Notes: a model not told the origin generated them from the letters alone. Counted from the first letter of the stretch, positions 1 through 8,426 are shown. The stretch: DNA of 64,000 bases from Nocardioides alpinus (GCF_900112035.1 NZ_FOKC01000003.1:310001-374000); one strand, 5' to 3'. Numbers and translations: made by a program.

Positions 1-252
1 GAACGCCAGCCGGTCCACGTCGCGCGGCGACCCGACGAAGGCCAGCGGTCGGCCGAGGCCGGCCCCGCACACCCCGCAGATCCGGCTCAGCGCGCACTGG
101 GTCACGCGGCGCACATCGAGGTCGCGGACCGACAGGGCGGCTCCGGGCGCACGATCGCCGTACCCCACGTCGGTGCCGGCCGCGAACGGCACGGGCACGT
201 GCAGCTCGGGGTCGACAGGAAGCTCGTCAAAGGTGCGGGGAGCAGCATCCAT
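1..252 (-). CDS. Hypothetical Cys-containing protein (partial, C-terminus beyond window)
   Basis: The first 84 codons are present; the gene runs off the left edge. It starts at ATG 252-250, which overlaps the TGA of the desaturase gene by one base (TGATG), so the two are probably translationally coupled. The visible protein starts MDAAPRTFDELP and contains a Cys-rich stretch, CALSRICGVCGAGLGRP, at about residues 53-69, suggesting a metal or Fe-S site. I do not recognise the family. Coupling to the desaturase/reductase pair suggests, as inference only, a link to lipid metabolism. Confidence 0.7.
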   Translation of the reverse strand, partial: MDAAPRTFDELPVDPELHVPVPFAAGTDVGYGDRAPGAALSVRDLDVRRVTQCALSRICGVCGAGLGRPLAFVGSPRDVDRLAF

Positions 253-1469
253 CAGCCGGCGCTCCGCTCACGGCTGCGCGACCAGCCGCCGAGCTCCGGG
301 CGGCGCGAGGGCCGCTCGGCGTCCGACCGGCGCCGACGGTCCCGCACCGGCGAAGGCGGCTCCGGCTGGTCGCTGCTCGTCCAGCCGTTGGGGACCGACA
401 GCTTGATGATCGTGCGCAGCGCCTGGCCGTACTGCTGGTGCAGCGGGCCGATCGTGTAGGGGATGTCGTACTTCTCGCACAGGGCCCGCACCTTGACCGC
501 GATCTCGGGGTAGCGGTTGCTCGGCAGGTCGGGGAACAGGTGGTGCTCGATCTGGTAGCCGAGGCTGCCGCTGAGGATGTGCAGCGTGCGGCCGCCCTCG
601 AAGTTGGCGGAGCCCAGCATCTGGCGGAGGTACCACTCGGCGCGGGTCTCGTCCTCGAGCTCCTCCTCGGTGAAGTGGAGGGCACCGTCGGGGAAGTGCC
701 CGCAGAAGATGATGACGTACGACCAGAGGTTGCGCGCGACGTTGGCGCTCATGTTGGCCTTGAGCGTCGACCTCCACGCTGGCCCCGACAGCGCGGGGTA
801 GACGACGTAGTCCTTTAGCACCTGGTTGCGGCCCTTGCGGAGGATCTGGCGCAGCTGCCGCTTCATCTCCTGGGGGTCCTTCTCGCCCTTGCGGATCCGC
901 TCGATGTCGAGGTCGTGCAGGGCGACGCCCCACTGGAAGAGGCTGGCGAGGAGCGCGTTGTAGACGGGCTGCCCGAGGTTCATCGGGTGCCACTTCTGCT
1001 CGCGCGCCATCCGCAGGATGCCGTAGCCGATGTCGTTGTCGTGGCCGAGCACGTTGGTGAACTGGTGGTGGATGTAGTTGTGCGAGTGCTTCCACTGCTC
1101 GGCCGGCTGCGCGGTGTCCCACTCCCAGTTGCTGGAGTGGATCTCCGGGTCGTTCATCCAGTCCCACTGGCCGTGCATCACGTTGTGGCCGATCTCCATG
1201 TTCTCCAGGATCTTGGCGATCCCAAGCATGGCGGCACCGGCGACCAGCGCTGGCCTTCCGGCACGCTTCGAGTACGCGCTGGCCAGCATCGCGACGCGAC
1301 CGCCGGCGGCCAGACCGCGCTGGACCCGGATGATCCGGTTGATGTAGGCGGCGTCGCCGGCGTCGCGCGACTCCTCGACCTCCTGGCGGATCGCGTCGAG
1401 CTCGCGGCCGAGCTGCTCGACCTCCTCCGCGCTGAGGTGGGTGTATTCCTTGACGTCCGAGATGGCCAT
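252..1469 (-). CDS. Fatty acid (acyl-CoA) desaturase, DesA3-like
   Basis: A 405-aa di-iron desaturase expected to put a cis double bond into acyl-CoA at the membrane. The three histidine boxes are intact: HNVMH (95-99), HSHNYIHH (128-135) and QIEHH (306-310). The start at 1469 has an AAAGGAG ribosome binding site 9 nt upstream. The gene lies directly downstream of a plant-type ferredoxin reductase on the same strand. This is the arrangement of mycobacterial desA3 (Rv3229c) with its electron donor Rv3230c, so the two should form one electron-transfer unit. The last ~40 residues are Arg/Ser/Pro-rich and are probably a disordered tail. Regulation is expected from the operator before the reductase gene. 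Confidence 0.92.
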   Translation of the reverse strand: MAISDVKEYTHLSAEEVEQLGRELDAIRQEVEESRDAGDAAYINRIIRVQRGLAAGGRVAMLASAYSKRAGRPALVAGAAMLGIAKILENMEIGHNVMHGQWDWMNDPEIHSSNWEWDTAQPAEQWKHSHNYIHHQFTNVLGHDNDIGYGILRMAREQKWHPMNLGQPVYNALLASLFQWGVALHDLDIERIRKGEKDPQEMKRQLRQILRKGRNQVLKDYVVYPALSGPAWRSTLKANMSANVARNLWSYVIIFCGHFPDGALHFTEEELEDETRAEWYLRQMLGSANFEGGRTLHILSGSLGYQIEHHLFPDLPSNRYPEIAVKVRALCEKYDIPYTIGPLHQQYGQALRTIIKLSVPNGWTSSDQPEPPSPVRDRRRRSDAERPSRRPELGGWSRSRERSAG

Positions 1470-1524
1470 GTGACCAGGCTCCTTTTCGGTGGTTGAGGTG
1501 CGAGCTCAGCGAGCCTCGCAACCT

Positions 1525-2613
1525 CTAGATGTCGAGCGTGCAGTCGCCTGCGGCGGCGGTGACGCAGGTCTGGATCTGCTCGTGCGGTTGTCCGAGCTCG
1601 TCGCCGTTGCGGAGGTCACGGACCGATCCCGAGACCAGCGTGACCGTGCAGGTGTGGCAGATGCCCATGCGGCAGCCGTACGGCATCCCGACGCCCGCCT
1701 GCTCGCCGGCCTCGAGGAGCGTGGTGGCGCCGTCGACCTCGACGGTCCTGCCGGAGTTGCGGAAGGTCAGCGTGCCGCCCTCTCCCCCACCACCGCCGAG
1801 CTCCAGCGAGAACCGCTCGACGTGGAGCTGCTCCTCGAGCCCGGCCTCCGCGTAGTGCGCGGTGATCGCGTCGAGCATCGGTGAGGGACCGCACGCCCAG
1901 GTCTCGCGCTGGCGCCAGTCGGGGCACACCGCGTCGAGGTCGGCGAGGTCGAGCATGCCGTCGGTGTCGGTGTGCAGCTGGTGGAGGGAGAACCCCTCGT
2001 GCGCCTCCTCGAGACGGACCAGCTCGTCGCGGAAGATCATCCGCTCCGGGGTCGTCGAGGAGTAGTGCAGGACCACGTCGGGTCCTCCCGGGCCCAGCGT
2101 GCCGCGCCTGTCGAGCGTGCGGAGCATCGACATCACCGGGGTGATGCCGCTGCCGCCGACCAGGAAGAGCATCCGCGCCGGAGGCGGATCGGGCAGCGTG
2201 AAGTCACCCTCGGGCGCGGCCAGCCGGACGATGGTGCCGGGCTCGAGCCCGTTGACGAGGTGCGAGGACAGCAGGCCCTCGGGCATCGCCCGGACCGTGA
2301 TGGCGATGGTGCGGCCCTGCTTCGTCGGCGAGCTGACCGAGTAGGAGCGCCACTGGTACTTCCCGTCGACAGCGATGCCGATCCCGATGTACTGGCCCGG
2401 GCGGTGGTCCCATCGCCAGCCCCATCCCGGCCGGATGACCAGCGTCGCGGCGTCCTCGGTCTCGGGCACGACCTTCTCGACCCGGCCGCGCAGCTCGCGC
2501 GAGGTCCACAGCGGGTTGACGAGCCTGAGGTAGTCATCGGGGTGGAGCGGGGTGGTGAGCTTGGAGCCCGCTCGCCGGACCCGGTCCCACGGGATGGTGG
2601 TGGTCACTGCCAT
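1525..2613 (-). CDS. Ferredoxin reductase with C-terminal 2Fe-2S domain (desaturase electron donor)
   Basis: A 362-aa three-domain oxidoreductase: FAD-binding barrel (RPGQYIGIGI), NAD(P)-binding domain (VGGSGITPVMSML; ACGPSPML near its end) and a C-terminal plant-type 2Fe-2S ferredoxin domain (CRMGICHTC plus a later Cys in IQTC). It should pass electrons from NAD(P)H through FAD and 2Fe-2S to the di-iron desaturase encoded 55 bp downstream. The architecture matches Rv3230c, the DesA3 partner. It is the first gene of the operon. The ATG at 2613 lies 7 nt beyond a -10-like hexamer, so the mRNA is probably leaderless. Confidence 0.92.
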   Translation of the reverse strand: MAVTTTIPWDRVRRAGSKLTTPLHPDDYLRLVNPLWTSRELRGRVEKVVPETEDAATLVIRPGWGWRWDHRPGQYIGIGIAVDGKYQWRSYSVSSPTKQGRTIAITVRAMPEGLLSSHLVNGLEPGTIVRLAAPEGDFTLPDPPPARMLFLVGGSGITPVMSMLRTLDRRGTLGPGGPDVVLHYSSTTPERMIFRDELVRLEEAHEGFSLHQLHTDTDGMLDLADLDAVCPDWRQRETWACGPSPMLDAITAHYAEAGLEEQLHVERFSLELGGGGGEGGTLTFRNSGRTVEVDGATTLLEAGEQAGVGMPYGCRMGICHTCTVTLVSGSVRDLRNGDELGQPHEQIQTCVTAAAGDCTLDI

Positions 2614-2620
2614 GGGATCC

Positions 2621-2649
2621 AGTGAACACTTGTTTACTCAAGTCGTCAA
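2621..2649 (-). promoter_or_regulatory. Promoter with embedded TetR-type (FabR/DesT-like) operator
   Basis: Positions 2621-2638 read AGTGAACACTTGTTTACT, an 18-bp inverted repeat (AGTGAACA / AGTAAACA) with one mismatch between arms. On the minus strand a -35-like TTGACG (2649-2644) is followed after 17 bp by TTCACT (2626-2621), 7 nt before the ATG at 2613. The operator fills the spacer and -10, so a bound repressor would block transcription. From memory the palindrome closely resembles the Pseudomonas DesT site that controls a desaturase/reductase pair. The -10 is a poor match to TANNNT. No TetR gene lies in this flank. Confidence 0.55.
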
Positions 2650-2680
2650 CGGGGTGTGGCGCAGGCCTCCCGCACGGGGG

Positions 2681-3439
2681 CTACCCCAGCATCCAGTCGA
2701 GGACGTCCTGGACCTGGGCGTCCCACAGTCCCCACTCGTGCACCCCGGGCCGGAAGTCGGTCGTGACGTCGAGTCCCCGCGCCCGCGCCACCTCGGCGAA
2801 GCGCTCGTTCGGCGGCAGCAGCCGGTCCTCCCCCGTCCCGCACCCGATGTAGAGCCGCGGCGCGGTGGCGGGGTCCACCGCCTCGAGCAGCCCGAACAGG
2901 TCGTCCTGGGGGCCGAAGGTGCCGTCGAAGACCCGCTCCACGATCTCCGACCGCTCGAGCCGGGCGCCGAGCTGCAGGATGTCGGTGACCCCGGACAGGG
3001 AGGCCACGCCGGCGAAGCGCTCCGGGAAGGTGACCGCGTGCTTGAGCGCCCCGTAGCCCCCCATCGACAGTCCGGCCACGAAGGTGTCGGCGGGGTCGTG
3101 CGACACGTTGAGGAAGCGGCGAACGACCTGCGGGAGCTCCTCGGACACGAAGTCCCAATAGGCGTGGCCGTGCGCCTCGTTGGCGTAGAAGGAGCGGTCC
3201 ACGGCCGGCATCACGACCGCGAACCCGCGGGCGGCGGCGTACCTCTCGATCGAGGTGTAGCGCAGCCACGCGGTGTGGTCGTCGGAGAGCCCGTGCAGCA
3301 GGTAGAGCACCCGCGCCGGACCGTCCGGGACAGCACCGCTGACCCCGATCTGCTCCGTGGTGGGCTGCGGCAGGACCACGGTCATCGAGGTGCCCCGCTG
3401 GAGGGTCTCGGAGAACAAGTCGCAGGTGAGGAGAGCCAT
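2681..3439 (-). CDS. Alpha/beta-hydrolase esterase (esterase D / antigen 85-like fold)
   Basis: A 252-aa carboxylesterase of the putative esterase family (PF00756). The start MALLTCDLFSETL was preferred over a start 16 codons upstream because family members begin with this strand. The nucleophile elbow is GLSMGGYG (Ser about 125), LLHGLSDDH at 48-56 forms the oxyanion-side loop, and a C-terminal HEWGLWD supplies the probable catalytic His. There is no signal peptide, so it is likely cytosolic; the substrate is unknown. It follows the desaturase operon on the same strand, with its stop about 30 bp upstream of that operon's promoter. Confidence 0.85.
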   Translation of the reverse strand: MALLTCDLFSETLQRGTSMTVVLPQPTTEQIGVSGAVPDGPARVLYLLHGLSDDHTAWLRYTSIERYAAARGFAVVMPAVDRSFYANEAHGHAYWDFVSEELPQVVRRFLNVSHDPADTFVAGLSMGGYGALKHAVTFPERFAGVASLSGVTDILQLGARLERSEIVERVFDGTFGPQDDLFGLLEAVDPATAPRLYIGCGTGEDRLLPPNERFAEVARARGLDVTTDFRPGVHEWGLWDAQVQDVLDWMLG

Positions 3440-3487
3440 CGGGCCACTGTAGGGACACCGGCGTACGACGACGCCGTGCCCGGTCAC

Positions 3488-4489
3488 TCAGCCGAGGCGC
3501 AGGTGGGCGAGCGCCTCGCCGTCGTCGTACTCACCGGTCGGCACGAAGCCGAGGGCGAGGTAGAACGCCTCCGGTCCTCCCCTGGCCTGCACCCAGCTCG
3601 TCTCCGCCTCGGTGTGGCCGAGGTCGCGCATGGCGTGCGACCACAGGTCCATGGCTCGGCGCCCGATGCCGCGTCCCTGGTGGCGCCGGTCCACGAGGAA
3701 GCGCCAGAGGTAGGGCCGAGGCTCGACCTCGGACCACATGATGAAGCCGACAGGCTGGCCGTCGGCCTCGATGCCGCGGAACTGTGGCACGAGCGGCACG
3801 CCGTAGCGCGTGCCGGGGAACAGGGCATCGACGAACGAGTCCTCGACGGTCGCCACGAACCGCTGCTGCGAGCGGTGCACGTCCATCCAGGTCCAGGGGC
3901 GGAAGGTGTCGTCGGTGATCTTGACCAGCCGGACGTCGACCGGAGGCGTCCGGACCCGGTCACGCCACGACCGCCACTCGTCGCCACTCATGCCGTACTG
4001 GAGGCTGTCGTCCCATGCGCCGCGCACCCGGACGGACCGGAGCGTGTGGGACTCGAAGGTCATGCCCAGCCGCTCGAGCAGCCGTGCGGAGGAGAGGTTC
4101 TCGGGTGAGAGCTCGGCGGCGATCCGATGCACCCCGATCCGCTCGACGAGGTCGTCCACCACCGCGCTGGCCGCCTCGAGACCGATGCCCTGCCCCTGCG
4201 CCGACCGGGCGAGCGTGAAGCCGATCTCGGCCACCCCTCCGTGCTCGTGGAGCCCGACGTACAGGTCGCCGACGGGCAGTCCGTCGCGCTCGATCATGAC
4301 CTGGCACCCGCGCCCGGCCGCGAGGTCCGTGATCCCCTCGTGCGCGGCGACGAGCTCGCGCGCCCGCTGCTCTGGATAGGGCAGGTCCCAGTCCTGCAGC
4401 GCCGCCACGTCCGGGTCGTTGCGACAGGCCGTGAGCGCGCCCACGTCCTCCGCCCGCGGGAAGCGGAGGGTCAACCGCTCGGTGCTCAT
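3488..4489 (-). CDS. Tandem GNAT-family N-acetyltransferase
   Basis: A 333-aa protein with two complete GNAT domains. The N-terminal half (about 1-165) is RimJ/RimL-like, with the acetyl-CoA motif QGQGIGLEAA and the NLSSARLLERLGM tail typical of that group. The C-terminal half (about 175-333) has a second acetyl-CoA loop, QGRGIGRRAMD, and an EAFYLALGFVPTGEY end. Each half has the size of a full GNAT enzyme, so this is a fusion or internal duplication rather than one extended domain. The start was set at MSTERLTLRFPRAED; in-frame sequence further upstream does not resemble a GNAT N-terminus. Substrates are not predictable. Confidence 0.85.
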   Translation of the reverse strand: MSTERLTLRFPRAEDVGALTACRNDPDVAALQDWDLPYPEQRARELVAAHEGITDLAAGRGCQVMIERDGLPVGDLYVGLHEHGGVAEIGFTLARSAQGQGIGLEAASAVVDDLVERIGVHRIAAELSPENLSSARLLERLGMTFESHTLRSVRVRGAWDDSLQYGMSGDEWRSWRDRVRTPPVDVRLVKITDDTFRPWTWMDVHRSQQRFVATVEDSFVDALFPGTRYGVPLVPQFRGIEADGQPVGFIMWSEVEPRPYLWRFLVDRRHQGRGIGRRAMDLWSHAMRDLGHTEAETSWVQARGGPEAFYLALGFVPTGEYDDGEALAHLRLG

Positions 4490-4723
4490 CGGATACGGGG
4501 ACTCGCTCACGCACCCAGACTCCAACAACCCGCGAACGGCGGCAATGGCGACGTCGCGACTCAGCTGCGATCCGGATCCGAGCCGACTGCAGGGAGCGCC
4601 CATGCGGAAGGCCCCACGACAGGACAGGTTCTTGGTCCTGGAGCACGCAGAGTTCATCCAGCCTCGCCGCAAGGCGCGTGGCCCGGACACCCGCAGTTCG
4701 CATTCCGCGGGTCGGGTGGAGCC

Positions 4724-6340
4724 ATGTCTCGGATCCCCCGCCTGGCCCTCGCGCCGCTCCTCGCCGTCCCCCTCATCGCCTTCGCGCCGACCCCCGCCAC
4801 CGCCCTGCCTCCAGAGCGCGCCTACGACGCCCCAAGCCGGACGTCGGTCCAGCCGCTGCCGCAGGCCCACGCCCACAACGACTACGAGCACGCCCGGCCA
4901 CTCCACGACGCCCTGTCCCACGGCTTCACCAGCGTCGAGGCCGACGTCTGGCTCGTCGACGGCGAGCTGCTCGTCGCGCACGACCTCGCCGACGTCGACC
5001 CGTCCCGCACGCTCGAGTCGCTCTACCTCGACCCACTGGTCGAGCGCGTGCGCCGCGACGGCGGCCAGGTGTACAGAGGCTACGACGACGTCTTCCAGCT
5101 GCTCATCGACGTCAAGAGCGCGGCCGGTCCGACGTACGCTGCCGTGCACGACGCGCTCGCCGAGCACCGCCGGATCATGACGAGGTTCAGCAAGGGCGCG
5201 GTGAAGCACGACGCCGTCACCGCGGTCATCAGCGGCAATCGCGACCTGCCCGCCATGCAGGCCCAGCGCACCCGGTACGCCGGCTACGACGGCCGCATCG
5301 GAGACCTCGCGTCGGGGCTGCCCGCCTCCGACCTCCCGCTGCTCAGCGACAACTGGACCAAGCTCTTCACCTGGCAGGGCGTCGGCCCGATGCCCGGGAC
5401 GGAGCGGACCCAGCTCCATGACATCGTCGACCGGGCCCACGCAGCCGGCTACCGCATCCGGTTCTGGGCCACGCCGGACGTAGCCGGCCCGGCGCGCGAC
5501 GCGGTGTGGGACGAGCTCCTGGACGCCGGCGTCGACCACGTCAACACCGACGACCTCGCCGGCCTCGAGGCCTTCCTCCGTGCCCGGAGCGGTGAGGCAA
5601 CAGCGGGGGCCGTGCCTGTCAGCTCCACCCGACCGGGCATCGGCGCGCCGTACACGATGCTCCAGATGAACCTCTGCCTCTCTGGCCTCGCCGGCTGCTA
5701 CGCGAAGACCGCCTACCCGGCCGTCGTCGACGAGGCGGTCACGACGATCCAGCAGCAGGACGCCGAAGCGGTCTCGCTCAACGAGGCGTGCAGCGGCGAC
5801 GCCGCCGAGATCGCCCGCCGAGCCGGCTACCACCTGCGGTTCGCCCCGGTCGTCTACCGCGGCGCCGAGCTGCTGTGTGTCGAGCCCGAGGGACGCGGCG
5901 TGTTCGGCAACGCGGTGCTGACCAAGGAGCGCATCGTCGATTCAGGAGACCGGGCTTTCGTCGCCCAGGCCGGGGTCGAGGAACGAGGCTGGATCTGCGC
6001 CACCACCGTTCGGGGAGTGACCGCGTGCTCGGCCCACCTCAGCACACGCGGCACCACCGACGCGCAGGCCGCCAACGACGCACAGTGTGCGGAGCTGGCC
6101 ACCGTGCTGGCGTCGTACGACGGCGCGGTGGTCTTCGGCGGAGACGTCAACCGACTCGAGCCATGCGCGCCCGACGCCTGGTGGACCCTGACTGACGCCG
6201 CGGCGGCCCAGGCTCCTGGCATCCAGCACGTCTACGGCAACCAGCGCCTCACTTCGCCCATCGGCACGGTCGTACCAGCCGCCTACACCGACCACGACTT
6301 CCTCCGCGCGGACTCCCGGCTGACACGCCTGAGGACATGA
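4724..6340 (+). CDS. Exported fusion: AIM6/PLC-like phosphodiesterase + EEP nuclease/phosphatase
   Basis: A 538-aa secreted protein. Residues 1-28 are a Sec signal peptide (MSRIPRLALAPLLAV..., hydrophobic, ending ATA). Residues about 45-300 form a PI-PLC/GDPD-like TIM-barrel domain with HAHNDYEHARPL (49-60), VEADVWLVDG (71-80) and LLVAHDL, as in AIM6-type phosphodiesterases. Residues about 310-538 form an endonuclease/exonuclease/phosphatase domain (MLQMNLCLSG, FGGDVNRL, YTDHDFL). Both halves hydrolyse phosphodiesters in their families, so extracellular cleavage of a phospholipid, glycerophosphodiester or DNA is plausible. A second exported EEP gene follows 22 bp downstream. Confidence 0.82.
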   Translation: MSRIPRLALAPLLAVPLIAFAPTPATALPPERAYDAPSRTSVQPLPQAHAHNDYEHARPLHDALSHGFTSVEADVWLVDGELLVAHDLADVDPSRTLESLYLDPLVERVRRDGGQVYRGYDDVFQLLIDVKSAAGPTYAAVHDALAEHRRIMTRFSKGAVKHDAVTAVISGNRDLPAMQAQRTRYAGYDGRIGDLASGLPASDLPLLSDNWTKLFTWQGVGPMPGTERTQLHDIVDRAHAAGYRIRFWATPDVAGPARDAVWDELLDAGVDHVNTDDLAGLEAFLRARSGEATAGAVPVSSTRPGIGAPYTMLQMNLCLSGLAGCYAKTAYPAVVDEAVTTIQQQDAEAVSLNEACSGDAAEIARRAGYHLRFAPVVYRGAELLCVEPEGRGVFGNAVLTKERIVDSGDRAFVAQAGVEERGWICATTVRGVTACSAHLSTRGTTDAQAANDAQCAELATVLASYDGAVVFGGDVNRLEPCAPDAWWTLTDAAAAQAPGIQHVYGNQRLTSPIGTVVPAAYTDHDFLRADSRLTRLRT

Positions 6341-6362
6341 GCATCCGTTGGAGGACCGGACC

Positions 6363-7256
6363 GTGACGACGACGCGCACCACCACGCGTACGGCTGCGTG
6401 GGCGTTCTTGCTCACCTCGATCGTTGTCTCCGTGGCGATGGTTCCGAGCGCCGCATCGGGCGTGGTGTTGCCCGATCCCTCCAGAGGCGAAGCCAGCTCG
6501 ACGGCAGCGGCCGCGTCACACCTCGGTCCACCGTTCAAGGTGGCCACCTACAACTCCTTGTTCGCCTCGCACACCGACGGGCGCAATCCCAGACGTGCTC
6601 AGTTTCCCCACTCCACGGTGCGCACCAGACGGACCGTGAAGCTGTTCCGCAGAAGTGGCATCGACATCGCTGGTCTTCAGGAGCTCGAGCGCTCCGCACG
6701 CCGAAAGTTCAGGAGCCTCGCCCCTGAGTACCGCATCTTCGATGCGAGCAACAAGGCAGTGGTCTGGCGCATGGATGACTTCACATTCATCGAGGGACAC
6801 ACGATCCGAACCCGCACCTATCACGGCCGGCTGGCACGGACCCCCGTCGTCACGTTGCGCCAACGCGCCACAGGGCAACACCTGGTCGTCATGTCGGTGC
6901 ACAACCCAGCCGACGTCAGAGGCCCTGCCGAGGCGCTCCGCGACGAAGCCACCCAACAAGAGCTCGCCGAGGTGTTGCGCTACCGCCACACCGCCGACCC
7001 TGTCCCGGTCGTCGTCCTGGGTGACATGAACGCCCGGGCCACGTTCTTCTGCGCCTTCACCGAGTCGGGTGACATGCACGCAGCAGCCGGAGGTTCCCAC
7101 GTCAACGGTGTGTGCGATGCACCGTCGTTCAACAAGGGCATCGACTGGATCATGGGCTCCTCCGACGTGGCCTTCTCCAGGTTCAAGGACGCCTACAGCA
7201 CGCGGCTCGCGACCGACCACCCGTTGATCACCGCAGTAGCCCGCATCACCCCCTAG
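6363..7256 (+). CDS. Exported endonuclease/exonuclease/phosphatase family protein
   Basis: A 297-aa EEP-fold protein with an N-terminal signal peptide (AAWAFLLTSIVVSVAMV). The GTG at 6363 was chosen because GGAGG lies 8 nt upstream; a TTG at 6348 overlaps that site. Family motifs are VATYNSL (strand 1), GLQELE (metal-binding Glu), VVLGDMNAR (catalytic Asp/Asn), DWIMGS and TDHPLITAV (terminal catalytic His). It could be an extracellular DNase or a sphingomyelinase/phosphatase-like enzyme. It follows the PLC-EEP fusion after 22 bp on the same strand, so the pair is probably co-transcribed. Confidence 0.85.
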   Translation: MTTTRTTTRTAAWAFLLTSIVVSVAMVPSAASGVVLPDPSRGEASSTAAAASHLGPPFKVATYNSLFASHTDGRNPRRAQFPHSTVRTRRTVKLFRRSGIDIAGLQELERSARRKFRSLAPEYRIFDASNKAVVWRMDDFTFIEGHTIRTRTYHGRLARTPVVTLRQRATGQHLVVMSVHNPADVRGPAEALRDEATQQELAEVLRYRHTADPVPVVVLGDMNARATFFCAFTESGDMHAAAGGSHVNGVCDAPSFNKGIDWIMGSSDVAFSRFKDAYSTRLATDHPLITAVARITP

Positions 7257-7331
7257 ACCCCGCACCTCGTGCACAGGGGTGGTCGGCCGGCGAAGCTCGC
7301 TGTGGCGCGTCGACTCGGCACGTGCTGACCG

Positions 7332-7721
7332 ATGCGTTCGTGGCCACCTCGGCATCTTGTTCACCTGAGTGTGGTCCACTCGCGCGTGCCAGTCACCCAG
7401 GTGTTCAGCCGTCACACTCGCATAGATGCGGACCTGGACGGTTTGACCTTCGTCCAGTCGCAGAGACGGTCCTCCAAGCGCGGCATCGAACGGGTCAGGC
7501 GCGTCGGGTGGGGCGATGTCCTGGGTGCGTCGCTCGCACTCACCCGCAAGGGCCGGCCCGTGGTCAGGGTCGCCGTGCGTGGGAACCCGGCGCCGGCGCA
7601 TCACAGGGATGATCCGTTCTCCGTCAAGCTCCGACGCAAGGATCTGCAGAGTGCCGAGGGCTTCGTCGAGGACGTGAACGTCGAGGTCAACGTTCGACAA
7701 CGGTGGCGCGACCACGCCTGA
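7332..7721 (+). CDS. Hypothetical small protein, possible PH-like (DUF4429-type) fold
   Basis: A reading frame of up to 129 codons with the high third-position GC of real genes here, particularly from about 7386 onward. The middle and C-terminus (DLDGLTFV, GWGDVLGASLALTRKG, DDPFSVKLRRKD) faintly recall short bacterial PH-like DUF4429 domains, but I cannot confirm that. No convincing ribosome binding site precedes the ATG at 7332; a GTG at 7386 is the alternative start. It may be a degraded gene. The opposite strand also stays open here, which weakens the call. Confidence 0.35.
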   Translation: MRSWPPRHLVHLSVVHSRVPVTQVFSRHTRIDADLDGLTFVQSQRRSSKRGIERVRRVGWGDVLGASLALTRKGRPVVRVAVRGNPAPAHHRDDPFSVKLRRKDLQSAEGFVEDVNVEVNVRQRWRDHA

Positions 7722-7925
7722 CCGACCTCGCTGTCTCGTGTTGCCGGCCGCGCTCGAGGCGCGACACCCGATCTCCTGCTGCTCCCGCCACTGACGAAGT
7801 GCGCAGCGAGCTGTGTGTCGTGCGCGTGAACATATCGAGAAGACACGTGGATGAGGCGCCCTCGGCTCCTACAGTGGGTGTCGTACGCAACCACACCAGC
7901 CCCCTATCCGAAGCCGAGTCGTCGG

Positions 7926-8270
7926 ATGCACCACATCACTTCCTCTGCCTCTTCAGGAGTGACCTCCATCGAGGTCGACGGCACTCTGGACGTCGTGGCC
8001 GCGTATGACCTGCAATGCTGCTTCGACGTGGCGCTACGGCAGGGCTCCCACTTCGTGGGGATCGACCTCACGAGAGTGACCTCGGCCGACGTCGACGGAG
8101 TGCAGGGTCTCAAGCGGTGCTGCGACGCGGCGGTCGCATCCGGAATCGTCCTGGCCCTGACCGGGTGCAGCCGCCCGTTCCGCGCCGACCTCGCCGACGT
8201 GGAGGTAGGGAGTCCGCGCGACCCGATTCAGTCTCAGGCGCGTCTGGCGCGGGTGGCCAGATCGGTCTGA
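7926..8270 (+). CDS. STAS-domain protein (anti-anti-sigma-like)
   Basis: A 114-aa single-domain protein. After a short leader, residues 12-85 show the STAS pattern: GVTSIEVDGTLDVVAAYDLQ, then FVGIDLTRVTSADVDGVQGL, then an alternating strand/helix with ALTGCSRPF. STAS proteins antagonise anti-sigma factors through a phosphorylatable Ser/Thr in a D-[ST]-SG-type loop; here that loop reads TSADVDGVQ, so the usual phosphosite is not clear. No kinase or phosphatase partner is adjacent. It is the last chromosomal gene before the island boundary. Confidence 0.65.
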   Translation: MHHITSSASSGVTSIEVDGTLDVVAAYDLQCCFDVALRQGSHFVGIDLTRVTSADVDGVQGLKRCCDAAVASGIVLALTGCSRPFRADLADVEVGSPRDPIQSQARLARVARSV

Positions 8271-8280
8271 GCGACCACCG

Positions 8281-8426
8281 GTGCGCCTCGGAGTGGTCTC
8301 GAGGCGGGGCCTCTGGCGGGCTTGTGACAGTCGGATCAAGTCTCAAATGCCTTCAGGCCCGGAGATCGGTGATCTCCGGGCCTGAAACTTTGTAGCGGGG
8401 GCAGGATTTGAACCTGCGACCTCTGG
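8281..8426. repeat. Left attachment-site repeat with tRNA-fMet 3' fragment (junction of island)
   Basis: Aligns without gaps to 46345-46490 at a constant offset of 38,064 bp. By eye there are about 16 mismatches in 146 bp, and the last 47 bp (8380-8426) are identical. Positions 8393-8426 are the final 34 nt of the initiator tRNA (T-arm and acceptor 3' strand, minus orientation); the match stops exactly where the tRNA anticodon arm would begin. This is the displaced host tRNA 3' end plus its native terminator, left when the island replaced the 3' end. Confidence 0.9.
8352..8386 (-). terminator. Displaced native terminator of tRNA-fMet
   Basis: A perfect 16-bp stem with a 3-nt loop (arms TTCAGGCCCGGAGATC and its complement), 6 bp beyond the tRNA 3' fragment in the minus direction. 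It matches the hairpin at 46416-46450, with one C-G pair here replaced by T-A there. It now lies outside any intact transcription unit for the tRNA. Confidence 0.7.

Noticed and set aside
2552-4108. 518-codon plus-strand frame
   Set aside because: Runs antisense to the reductase start, esterase and GNAT genes, all of which show clear motifs on the minus strand.
8393-8426. Second tRNA-Met gene at the left island end
   Set aside because: Only the 3' 34 nt are present; there is no anticodon arm, D-arm or 5' acceptor strand. It is the attachment-site remnant.
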